This document shows positions 1-5,212 of a DNA stretch of 11,922 nt, piece by piece. The notes under the pieces were generated by a model. That model saw only the letters and a list, made by a program, of their open reading frames with translations. It did no database searches and was not told where the DNA came from. This DNA is from Rhodobacterales bacterium UBA5972 (GTDB lineage: Bacteria; Pseudomonadota; Alphaproteobacteria; Rhodobacterales; Rhodobacteraceae), in contig DJBQ01000072.1 in assembly GCA_002430125.1 (NCBI GenBank), positions 3,811-15,732 of the forward strand, in the 5' to 3' direction. The position numbers were made by a program, and so were the translations under genes. How positions within the stretch are numbered: the stretch's first letter is position 1; every line of letters begins with the position of its first letter.

Positions 1-416
1 TCTTCTGCAACGGTTTCTTCTGCCGCAACTTCTTCTTCAACCGGTGCTTCTACCGGGGCGGCAGCGGCTTCTGCGGCGGCGGCGGCTTTTGCGGTTTTCT
101 GGTCAGCGCGGTCTTTGGCTTGCTTGCCCGGTTCGCCTTTTTTCAGATTGGCGCGCTGTTTTTTCTCAATGATTCCAGCGGCTTCCAGCATCCGCGACAC
201 GCGGTCGGTGACTTGGGCGCCTTGTGCAAGCCAATGCTTGACGCGGTCAACGTCCATGGTCACGCGTTCTGCGCTGTCTTTGGGCAACAGCGGGGCGTAG
301 GTGCCCAGTTTTTCGATAAAGCGGCCATCGCGCGGCATCCGCGAGTCAGCGGCGACGATAGAGTAATAGGGGCGCTTTTTTGAGCCGCCACGGGCGAGTC
401 TGATCTTCATTGCCAT
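1..416 (-). CDS. rpsP: 30S ribosomal protein S16 (3' end outside window)
   Basis: Structural protein of the small ribosomal subunit that binds 16S rRNA. The minus-strand product begins [18 protein letters not shown], followed by [21 protein letters not shown], the S16 signature region. 138 residues are visible and the frame is still open at the left edge. The conserved S16 core covers about residues 1-85. After it comes a Lys-rich linker and then an Ala/Glu/Pro-rich low-complexity tail (about residue 108 onward), so this protein is much longer than the ~80-90 residues of classical S16. Alphaproteobacterial S16 proteins often carry such tails. The start at 416 is preceded by AAGGAGA at good spacing. 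A second in-frame ATG lies two codons downstream (408-410). The gene follows the chorismate mutase gene by 58 bp on the same strand, so the two are probably co-transcribed. In relatives rimM and trmD usually follow, which would be beyond position 1. Confidence 0.97.
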   Translation of the reverse strand, partial: MAMKIRLARGGSKKRPYYSIVAADSRMPRDGRFIEKLGTYAPLLPKDSAERVTMDVDRVKHWLAQGAQVTDRVSRMLEAAGIIEKKQRANLKKGEPGKQAKDRADQKTAKAAAAAEAAAAPVEAPVEEEVAAEETVAE

Positions 417-441
417 TGGGTTTCTCCTTATGAATGGCGTG

Positions 442-464
442 GTGCGACGGGCGAATGCCCGCAC
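442..464 (-). promoter_or_regulatory. Hairpin between chorismate mutase and rpsP genes
   Basis: Inner stem GGGC/GCCC (449-452 with 457-460) closes a GAAT tetraloop, and outer stem GTGC/GCAC (442-445 with 461-464) is separated from it by a 3-nt bulge on one side. The hairpin fills most of the 58-bp gap and ends about 12 bp upstream of the rpsP Shine-Dalgarno. There is no following T-run, so it does not look like a full intrinsic terminator. It could be a processing or attenuation element, or one copy of a dispersed palindrome. The function is inferred only from position. Confidence 0.45.
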
Positions 465-474
465 TACATGGTTG

Positions 475-771
475 TTATTGTTGGTGTTTCTGGTGGTGCC
501 TGATAACCTCGTCGATGACAAAGTTCAGGAATTTCTTGGCGAATTCGGGGTCGAGATTGGCTTCCAGGGCGAGCTTTTCCAATCGGGCAATCTGTTGTTC
601 CTCGCGGGCTGGATCACTTGGCGGCAGGTTATGCTCGGCCTTCAGAATGCCGACTTGCTGGGTGTGCTTGAACCGTTCGCCCAGCGTATAAACCAGGATC
701 GCGTCCAACCGGTCGATGCTGGCGCGGTGGTCTTGCAGAAGGTCGGCGGCGCGGCTGATGGCGTCGGTCAT
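475..771 (-). CDS. Chorismate mutase, AroQ class, monofunctional
   Basis: Cytoplasmic enzyme converting chorismate to prephenate, the first committed step to phenylalanine and tyrosine. The 98-residue all-helical product matches the AroQ fold. Aligned by eye with the E. coli P-protein mutase domain at a constant offset of five, R16, R33, K44, D53, R56 and E57 correspond to the catalytic R11, R28, K39, D48, R51 and E52. The E. coli Gln88 position appears to be His93, or Gln94 with a one-residue shift, within the C-terminal run EVIRHHQKH. The start at 771 ([12 protein letters not shown]) was chosen because AGGAG lies six bases upstream; an upstream in-frame ATG at 897 lies inside the preceding gene and would add a Cys-rich extension unlike the family. 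There is no fused dehydratase or dehydrogenase domain. It sits between an acetyltransferase gene and rpsP on the same strand. Confidence 0.93.
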   Translation of the reverse strand: MTDAISRAADLLQDHRASIDRLDAILVYTLGERFKHTQQVGILKAEHNLPPSDPAREEQQIARLEKLALEANLDPEFAKKFLNFVIDEVIRHHQKHQQ

Positions 772-799
772 TTTTGGCTCCTGTTCAGGGAAAACGGCG

Positions 800-843
800 G
801 TACACAATGCGTACACAACGCGTACACAACCTGTGCATACAAA
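800..843. repeat. 11-bp tandem direct repeats upstream of chorismate mutase gene
   Basis: Three head-to-tail 11-bp units begin with GTACACAA: GTACACAATGC (800-810), GTACACAACGC (811-821) and GTACACAACCT (822-832). A decayed fourth unit, GTGCATACAAA, follows (833-843). They occupy most of the 76-bp gap between the first acetyltransferase stop (848) and the chorismate mutase start (771). The 11-bp period is about one helical turn, so a protein could bind each unit on the same DNA face. On the minus strand each unit reads TTGTGTAC. No known operator is recognised. Confidence 0.75.
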
Positions 844-847
844 TCGG

Positions 848-1369
848 TCATTGCAAAACCCCGGCTGCCGGGTGACGCCAGACCTGCATGTCGCCAAATT
901 GCGGATGCACGTAACTGCTTTCGAGCGTGGCGTCCAAGCGTTTGGCCAGCGTTTGCGAGCGCTGATTGCTGGCTGCGATCAGGCTGATCGCGGTGTCCCA
1001 GCCAAGCGTGTCATAGGCGTATTGGCGGGTGCGGGTCGCGGCCTCGAACGCGATGCCGCGGCCTTCGGCGGCTTGCATCACGGTCCAGCCGATTTCGGGT
1101 TCTGGCCAGCCTTCCGGGAAATAGGGACCGGAGCGGCCGCAATAAATGCCGCTGGATTTCTCGACGATGGCGAACATGCCGTATCCGCGAAACGCCCAAT
1201 GGCCGATGTGAAACGCCAAATAGCGCCAGACCTGATCGCGGGTTTGGGTGCCACCAACACCTGCGGAACGAGGGGAGGCGAAAAACCCGGCCTCGGCCTC
1301 GAAATCGTCCAAAGACGGGGCGCGCAGAATCAGGCGGTCGGTCTCTAAGGTGGGGATGCCGATGATCAT
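848..1369 (-). CDS. GNAT family N-acetyltransferase, RimJ/RimL-like (second of tandem pair)
   Basis: Predicted cytoplasmic acetyl-CoA-dependent N-acetyltransferase of 173 residues. It opens with IPTLETDRLILRAP, the usual N-terminus of the RimJ/RimL-like (Acetyltransf_3) group. The acetyl-CoA pyrophosphate loop is AAEGRGIAFEA (about residues 100-110), and a C-terminal SLIAASNQRSQTLAKRLD segment carries the N-x-x-S pattern common in this group. The substrate is unknown. Its start ATG overlaps the TGA of the upstream paralogue in an ATGA (1366-1369), which implies translational coupling. The two products are clearly related along their length (shared PTLET-RL, RSAG-GG, IGHW--RGYG, PEGW-EPE-GW, AEGRGIA-EA, Y-YD--GWDT), so they come from a tandem duplication. 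It lies within the ffh-rpsP block on the minus strand. Confidence 0.92.
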   Translation of the reverse strand: MIIGIPTLETDRLILRAPSLDDFEAEAGFFASPRSAGVGGTQTRDQVWRYLAFHIGHWAFRGYGMFAIVEKSSGIYCGRSGPYFPEGWPEPEIGWTVMQAAEGRGIAFEAATRTRQYAYDTLGWDTAISLIAASNQRSQTLAKRLDATLESSYVHPQFGDMQVWRHPAAGVLQ

Positions 1370-1914
1370 GTGTAGGCCTCGACATTGCCATCGTTGTCGA
1401 GTTCGGCAGGTGACGGGTGGCGGTAGACAAGGATTTCGCCGCCCATGTGATCGTTGTGATAGCTGCCGTCGAGTTTGGCCCCCAATCGTTCGGCCAGTGC
1501 AATCGACCGGGTGGTGCCGGGGATGATGTTGCTGGTCAGGGTGTCCCAGCCCATAACGTCATAGGTATATGTGCGTGCGGCCAGGGCCGCCTCGTAGGCG
1601 ATGCCACGGCCTTCGGCATTTGCGGCCAGTATCCAGCCCAGTTCCGGTTCGCGCCAGCCCTCGGGCGACCACAGGCCGACCATGCCGGCAAACAGGCCGG
1701 TGGCTTTTTCCTCGACCGTCCAGAAGCCGTAGCCGCGCAACTGCCAGTGGCCGATGGAACTAGCGAGCCAACGCCATGCGTCGTTGCGATTGAGCACGCC
1801 GCCAAAGCCTGCCGAACGGATCGGATCGGCGTAAAATTCCACCAGCGGTTCGAAATCCGACAGGCGGTTTTCGCGCAAGGTAAGGCGCTGGGTTTCAAGG
1901 GTTGGGATTTGCAT
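1366..1914 (-). CDS. GNAT family N-acetyltransferase, RimJ/RimL-like (first of tandem pair)
   Basis: Predicted acetyl-CoA-dependent N-acetyltransferase of 182 residues with unknown substrate. It starts MQIPTLETQRLTLRENRLSD, the standard N-terminus of the family. The acetyl-CoA loop is NAEGRGIAYEA (about residues 99-109), followed by TSNIIPGTTRSIALAERLG in the region that closes the active site. The upstream ribosome site is weak (GGTGG), but the start is supported by alignment with its neighbour and by the lack of family-like sequence further upstream. It is 126 bp downstream of ffh on the same strand. That gap holds only short hairpins (for example ACCGC/GCGGT at 1975-1991) and no gene. Its TGA overlaps the ATG of the next acetyltransferase. 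A role in acetylating ribosomal or SRP-related proteins is only suggested by context. Confidence 0.92.
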   Translation of the reverse strand: MQIPTLETQRLTLRENRLSDFEPLVEFYADPIRSAGFGGVLNRNDAWRWLASSIGHWQLRGYGFWTVEEKATGLFAGMVGLWSPEGWREPELGWILAANAEGRGIAYEAALAARTYTYDVMGWDTLTSNIIPGTTRSIALAERLGAKLDGSYHNDHMGGEILVYRHPSPAELDNDGNVEAYT

Positions 1915-2040
1915 CAGACCACCAAACGGACGCGCTGCCGCGCGACACCATTTATGCGTGCGGACAGGCGACGCACCGCTTTGAGGGCGGTTTGTGGGGT
2001 CTGCGGCGTGCAGGAGTATTTGGGAAACTGTGATGGCATG

Positions 2041-3534
2041 TTATTTCTTTTTACCAAATCCGCTGAGGCCCATTGGCAGTTTGCTGCCGCCAAGGCCGGG
2101 CAGACCACCGGGCATTTTCGCGCCCATGGCTTTGGCGGCTTGTTCCATTGCGGCAGGGTCGTTCATGTCGGGCATGCCGCTTTTGCCGAACATGCCTTTC
2201 ATCGCTTGTTTTAGCATGCCGCCTTTGCCCATTTGGCCCATCTTCTTCATCATATCGGCCATTTGACGGTGCATTTTGAGCAGTTTGTTCAGGTCGCTGA
2301 CATCAAGACCCGCGCCTTTGGCGACGCGTTTCTTGCGGCTGGCCTGCATGATCATCGGGTTGGCGCGTTCCTTTTTGGTCATTGACTGGATCAGTGCGAC
2401 TTGTCGCTTGAGGATATTGTCGTCAATGCCCGCGGCCTCCATCTGTTTGGAGGCTTTGGCCATGCCCGGCAACATGCCCATGACGCCCTGCATGCCGCCC
2501 ATTTTCATCATCTGTTCAAGCTGCATCTTGAGGTCGTTCATATTGAACTGACCTTTCTGGAAGCGCCGCATCATGCGTTCGGCCTGTTCGGCCTCGATGG
2601 TTTCCTGCGCTTTTTCGACCAGCGAGACGATATCGCCCATGCCAAGGATGCGGCCAGCGATGCGTTCCGGGTGGAATTCTTCGAGCGCGTCCATCTTTTC
2701 GCCAAGGCCGACGAATTTGATCGGTTTGCCGGTGACAGCGCGCATCGACAGGGCCGCACCGCCGCGACCGTCGCCGTCCATGCGGGTCAGCACGACGCCG
2801 GAAATGCCGATCTGGCCGTTGAATTGTTCGGCGACGTTGACGGCGTCCTGTCCGGTCAGGCCATCGACCACCAGCAGGGTTTCGCGGGGTTTGGCGATGT
2901 CACGGACCGATTGCACCTCGTCCATAAGGACCTGGTCGATATGCAGGCGCCCGGCGGTGTCGAGCATATAGACGTCATAGCCGCCGAAGGTTGCCTGCTG
3001 TTTGGCGCGCTTGGCGATCTGTTCGGGTTTTTCGCCTTTGACGATCGGCAGGGTATCAACGCCGATTTGCTTGCCGAGAATCGCAAGCTGTTCCATCGCG
3101 GCCGGGCGGTTGACGTCAAGCGAGGCCATCAGCACGCGTTTGCCGTTCTTTTCGGTCAGGCGTTTTGCCAGTTTGGCGGTGGTGGTGGTTTTACCCGAGC
3201 CTTGCAAACCGACCATCAGGATCGCCGCTGGCGGGTTGTCGATTTTCATTTCGCCGGCATTGGCGTCGTCACCGGCAAGGAATGCGATCAGTTCGTCATG
3301 GACGATCTTGACGACCTGCTGGCCCGGTGTGACGGATTTGGTGACGGACTGACCCGAGGCTTTTTCCTGAATGGCACGGATGAAATCACGCACCACTGGC
3401 AGGGATACGTCAGCCTCGAGCAGGGCGACGCGGACTTCGCGCAGGGCGGTTGCAACATCGGCTTCGGACAAAGCCCCTTGTTTGGTGAGCTTGCTAAAGA
3501 CGCCGGACAGGCGGTCTGAAAGACTTTCAAACAT
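2041..3534 (-). CDS. ffh: Signal recognition particle protein (SRP54 GTPase)
   Basis: GTPase of the bacterial signal recognition particle. With 4.5S RNA it binds signal sequences of nascent inner-membrane proteins and docks with FtsY. The 497-residue product has all three domains: N (about 1-95), G (about 100-300) and M (about 325-450). Visible motifs are the P-loop GLQGSGKT (109-116), DTAGR (192-196), DGLTGQD (224-230), TRMD in the place of TKxD (250-253) and GLGEKMDAL. The M domain is Met-rich and contains SMTKKERANP and SRKKRVAKGAG, the RNA-binding region. The tail is Gly/Met/Lys-rich and ends GFGKKK, longer than the ~450 residues of E. coli Ffh and usual for alphaproteobacteria. The start at 3534 has GAGGAGG eight bases upstream. 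It is the first gene of the minus-strand block that includes two acetyltransferases, chorismate mutase and rpsP. Confidence 0.98.
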   Translation of the reverse strand: MFESLSDRLSGVFSKLTKQGALSEADVATALREVRVALLEADVSLPVVRDFIRAIQEKASGQSVTKSVTPGQQVVKIVHDELIAFLAGDDANAGEMKIDNPPAAILMVGLQGSGKTTTTAKLAKRLTEKNGKRVLMASLDVNRPAAMEQLAILGKQIGVDTLPIVKGEKPEQIAKRAKQQATFGGYDVYMLDTAGRLHIDQVLMDEVQSVRDIAKPRETLLVVDGLTGQDAVNVAEQFNGQIGISGVVLTRMDGDGRGGAALSMRAVTGKPIKFVGLGEKMDALEEFHPERIAGRILGMGDIVSLVEKAQETIEAEQAERMMRRFQKGQFNMNDLKMQLEQMMKMGGMQGVMGMLPGMAKASKQMEAAGIDDNILKRQVALIQSMTKKERANPMIMQASRKKRVAKGAGLDVSDLNKLLKMHRQMADMMKKMGQMGKGGMLKQAMKGMFGKSGMPDMNDPAAMEQAAKAMGAKMPGGLPGLGGSKLPMGLSGFGKKK

Positions 3535-3680
3535 ATACCGGCCCTCCTCAGGCCATCAGATATGCCCCCATATGGGAACCGTTTCGCCAAACGCAAAATA
3601 CACCAGTGGGCGCAACGCGCTGACTGATGGCGATCCCTATGAGTGGGACCGGAAGCATTTGGCACTTCCGTGGATTGAGG
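3535..3680 (-). promoter_or_regulatory. Hairpin-rich 5' leader of ffh
   Basis: Five short inverted repeats follow one another in the ffh 5' leader. GGCC/GGCC (3540-3543 with 3551-3554) has the ffh Shine-Dalgarno in its 7-nt loop. Next come the perfect palindrome CCCATATGGG (3567-3576), CGTTT/AAACG with a 4-nt loop (3580-3593), a two-part stem CAGT+GCGC / GCGC+ACTG (3604-3626), and CGGAAG/CTTCCG with a 9-nt loop (3650-3670). This density suggests a structured mRNA leader that may control ffh translation. No known riboswitch or 4.5S RNA signature is visible. The structure is seen in the sequence; the regulatory role is inferred. Confidence 0.5.
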
Positions 3681-3682
3681 GG

Positions 3683-3712
3683 CGTTTATCCGGGTTTTGG
3701 GGTTGGCGTCAA
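3683..3712 (-). promoter_or_regulatory. Candidate sigma-70-type promoter for ffh
   Basis: On the minus strand, a -35-like TTGACG (3707-3712) is followed after 18 bp by TAAACG (3683-3688), or after 17 bp by ATAAAC. The -35 fits well and the -10 is poor. It would give a leader of roughly 140 nt before the ffh start at 3534. Confidence 0.35.
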
Positions 3713-3796
3713 GAAAAATGCAAAAGGCGATCGTCCGACGGTTTGCCGTGGCCATAAAATATAGGATCGACGCGCTTTGGTCGAGGGGGACAATGG

Positions 3797-3825
3797 TTCA
3801 ATTTTGCCGCGATTTGGTGTATAAG
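3797..3825 (+). promoter_or_regulatory. Candidate promoter for DUF1697 gene
   Basis: A -10-like TATAAG (3820-3825, five of six matches) stands 17 bp after TTCAAT (3797-3802, weak -35). A second similar stretch, CTTGGTATAAAG, follows at 3842-3853, so either could serve. The 370-bp gap between the divergent ffh and DUF1697 starts holds no gene that I can support, only these signals and the ffh leader hairpins. Confidence 0.35.
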
Positions 3826-3907
3826 ACAGGGTTAAGGCGAACTTGGTATAAAGGCTGTCCGCACGATGGGGTTTGTGACGGATAAACTGCTTTGAACGGA
3901 GTGCATG

Positions 3908-4441
3908 ATGTCAGTGCAAATCGCCTTGCTGCGTGGGATCAATGTTGGTGGCAACCGGCTGTTGCCGATGGTGGAATTGCGGGCGGTGCTGGAAGGATTG
4001 GGCGCGCGGGATGTGCGGACTTATATCCAAAGCGGCAACGCGGCGTATCGCGGTGATCTGGATGGTGACGATGTCGCCGACGCAATTTTTGCCACCAATG
4101 GATTTCGCCCGGATGTTCTGGTGATCCCGCTTGATAGTTATGCTGCCTGTCTTGCGACCAACCCGTTTCCCGAGGCCGAGTCCGACCCAAAGGTGCTGCA
4201 TTTGTTTTTTCTGGCCTCTCCTTCGCTGATTGACGAGGCAAATTTGCACGTCGCCAAGGGGCTGCGGGAACGGTTTGTTTTGACCGAGCGGGTTTTTTAC
4301 CTGCACACGCCGGACTATTTGTCAGGCTCAACGATCGCACCAAAGCTTGAGAAATTGTTGGACGTAGCGGCGACGGCGCGAAACTGGCGGTCGGCTGGGA
4401 AGATCCTGGAAATGGCGCATGGTTTGGCCGGCGGGCATTAA
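3908..4441 (+). CDS. DUF1697 family protein
   Basis: Uncharacterised bacterial family protein of 177 residues, close to the family's usual ~175-185. The N-terminal signature is intact: ALLRGINVGGNRLLPMVELR, then LEGLGARDVRTYIQSGN (about residues 29-44), and the C-terminal block TARNWRSAGKILEMA. No biochemical role is established for the family, and I do not infer one. Two ATG codons sit side by side at 3905 and 3908; the second is chosen because GGAG (3898-3901) is six bases from it and only three from the first. The gene is divergent from ffh and convergent with the CDGSH gene, so it is probably its own transcription unit, ended by the hairpin at 4449-4477. Confidence 0.9.
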   Translation: MSVQIALLRGINVGGNRLLPMVELRAVLEGLGARDVRTYIQSGNAAYRGDLDGDDVADAIFATNGFRPDVLVIPLDSYAACLATNPFPEAESDPKVLHLFFLASPSLIDEANLHVAKGLRERFVLTERVFYLHTPDYLSGSTIAPKLEKLLDVAATARNWRSAGKILEMAHGLAGGH

Positions 4442-4448
4442 ACAGCAC

Positions 4449-4477
4449 AACGCCGCCCGGTTGGACCGGACGGCGTT
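4449..4477. terminator. Strong hairpin between convergent genes, likely terminator
   Basis: A 29-nt inverted repeat has arms AACGCCG (4449-4455) and CGGCGTT (4471-4477), one C/A mismatch, then CCGGT/ACCGG closing a 3-nt loop. It lies eight bases after the DUF1697 stop and 18 bases from the stop of the convergent CDGSH gene. No T-run follows on either strand, so it is not a canonical intrinsic terminator, but its position between two stops favours a bidirectional terminator or 3'-end stabiliser. Confidence 0.6.
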
Positions 4478-4495
4478 GCAAAACTTTGGTTGGAT

Positions 4496-4684
4496 TTACT
4501 CGGCCCAGCCTTCGCGTTTATGGCTGCCATCGCAAAATGGTTTGTTAGCGGAATGGCCGCAACGGCACAGGAACATCGCGGCTTTGGCTTCGCCTGCGGA
4601 TCCGTCTGACATTGTCAGGTTAGGAACGTTTTCGACCTTTAGGGGGCCGTCTTTCAGGGCGGTGACGCGGGGGGTGTCAGACAT
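4496..4684 (-). CDS. CDGSH-type iron-sulfur (2Fe-2S) domain protein
   Basis: Small (62 residues) protein with one CDGSH domain. The C-terminal third shows LCRCGHSANKPFCDGSH, that is C-x-C-x-n-P-x-C-D-G-S-H, the 3-Cys/1-His ligand set for a 2Fe-2S cluster. Bacterial family members are thought to act in electron transfer or in redox and iron homeostasis; the partner here is unknown. The start at 4684 (MSDTPRVTALKDGPLKV) has GGAGAA six bases upstream. An upstream in-frame ATG at 4744 would add 20 residues without a ribosome site. It lies 66 bp downstream of the DoxX-like gene on the same strand, so the two may be one operon. Confidence 0.93.
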   Translation of the reverse strand: MSDTPRVTALKDGPLKVENVPNLTMSDGSAGEAKAAMFLCRCGHSANKPFCDGSHKREGWAE

Positions 4685-4750
4685 TATCTTCTCCGGTGTA
4701 GTTTGCGCGCGGAATTGCATCGCAACAGGTAGGTTGGTTTTCAAGCTGCC

Positions 4751-5110
4751 TTAGACTGGCAATTGGTCGCGGTGGGAATAGGCGATGATCGCGGTGATTA
4801 CGCCTAGTACGACGGCGGGCAGCATTGTGTCAGCACCCAGCACAAAAATATGCGCCAGTGAGGCGCCGGTCATTGTGCAGACCAGCAAGCCAGCAGCATA
4901 GGCTTGTTTGCCGGGGATGAACAACAGAATGGCCGAGCCGACCTCGATTATGCCGGTGACATAGCGAAACCACTGGCCGACGCCGATGGCGTCAAACGTG
5001 GCGACCATCATGTCAGCGCCGGCAAGTTTGGCCAGACCAGCGGCCAGAAAGGCAAGTCCTGCGATGATTTTCAGGGCCAGAAGGCCGTATTTGCGGATGG
5101 ATGGTGACAT
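4751..5110 (-). CDS. DoxX-like integral membrane protein
   Basis: Inner-membrane protein of 119 residues with about four hydrophobic segments (roughly 9-29, 50-66, 70-90 and 95-111), matching the DoxX/DoxX_2 pattern. It has KIIAGLAFLAAGLAKLAG in the first helix and GIIEVGSAILLFIP in the second, typical of that family. Some DoxX relatives are quinol oxidase subunits or act in redox stress, but most small bacterial members have no proven role. The ribosome site is weak (AGAGAG about ten bases upstream). It is divergent from the LysR-type gene, with 88 bp between starts, and upstream of the CDGSH gene. Control by that regulator is a reasonable inference from the divergent layout. Confidence 0.88.
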   Translation of the reverse strand: MSPSIRKYGLLALKIIAGLAFLAAGLAKLAGADMMVATFDAIGVGQWFRYVTGIIEVGSAILLFIPGKQAYAAGLLVCTMTGASLAHIFVLGADTMLPAVVLGVITAIIAYSHRDQLPV

Positions 5111-5183
5111 GCGGTGTACTCTCTTTGGGTTCTGTTCACGGCGGTTCTATGCGAAATAGCGGTTGAACAATAGAGCAGAATAT

Positions 5184-5212
5184 GAACAGGTTCTGTGCAT
5201 GAATGCACAGAA
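5184..5212. promoter_or_regulatory. Nested inverted repeats over the LysR-type gene start, candidate operator
   Basis: A perfect inverted repeat has arms TTCTGTGCAT (5191-5200) and ATGCACAGAA (5203-5212), two bases apart, and it covers the start codon at 5199-5201. It overlaps a second one, GAAC-AG-GTTC (5184-5193). The motif GGTTCTGT in the arm recurs at 5128-5135, next to the divergent DoxX-like gene, with a one-mismatch copy at 5143-5150. In mRNA the arms would form an 8-bp stem with the AUG in a 6-nt loop. Autoregulation, or control of both divergent genes, is inferred. The dyad has an even centre, so it is not a textbook T-N11-A LysR box. Confidence 0.6.

Noticed and set aside
800..843. 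CRISPR array
   Set aside because: Units are only 11 bp, directly adjacent and without spacers.
1417..2214. Plus-strand open frame of 265 codons opposite the acetyltransferases and ffh end
   Set aside because: It spans two clear minus-strand genes and an intergenic gap and has no family motif.
2401..3519. Long open frame (372 codons) antisense to ffh
   Set aside because: It is His/Asp/Phe-rich with no recognisable domain and lies wholly opposite a certain ffh gene; it is a high-GC shadow frame.
3640..3670. Possible 4.5S SRP RNA gene near ffh, prompted by CCGGAAG
   Set aside because: The conserved apical sequence with a GGAA loop and the long imperfect rod of SRP RNA are absent; the local structure is a simple 6-bp hairpin.
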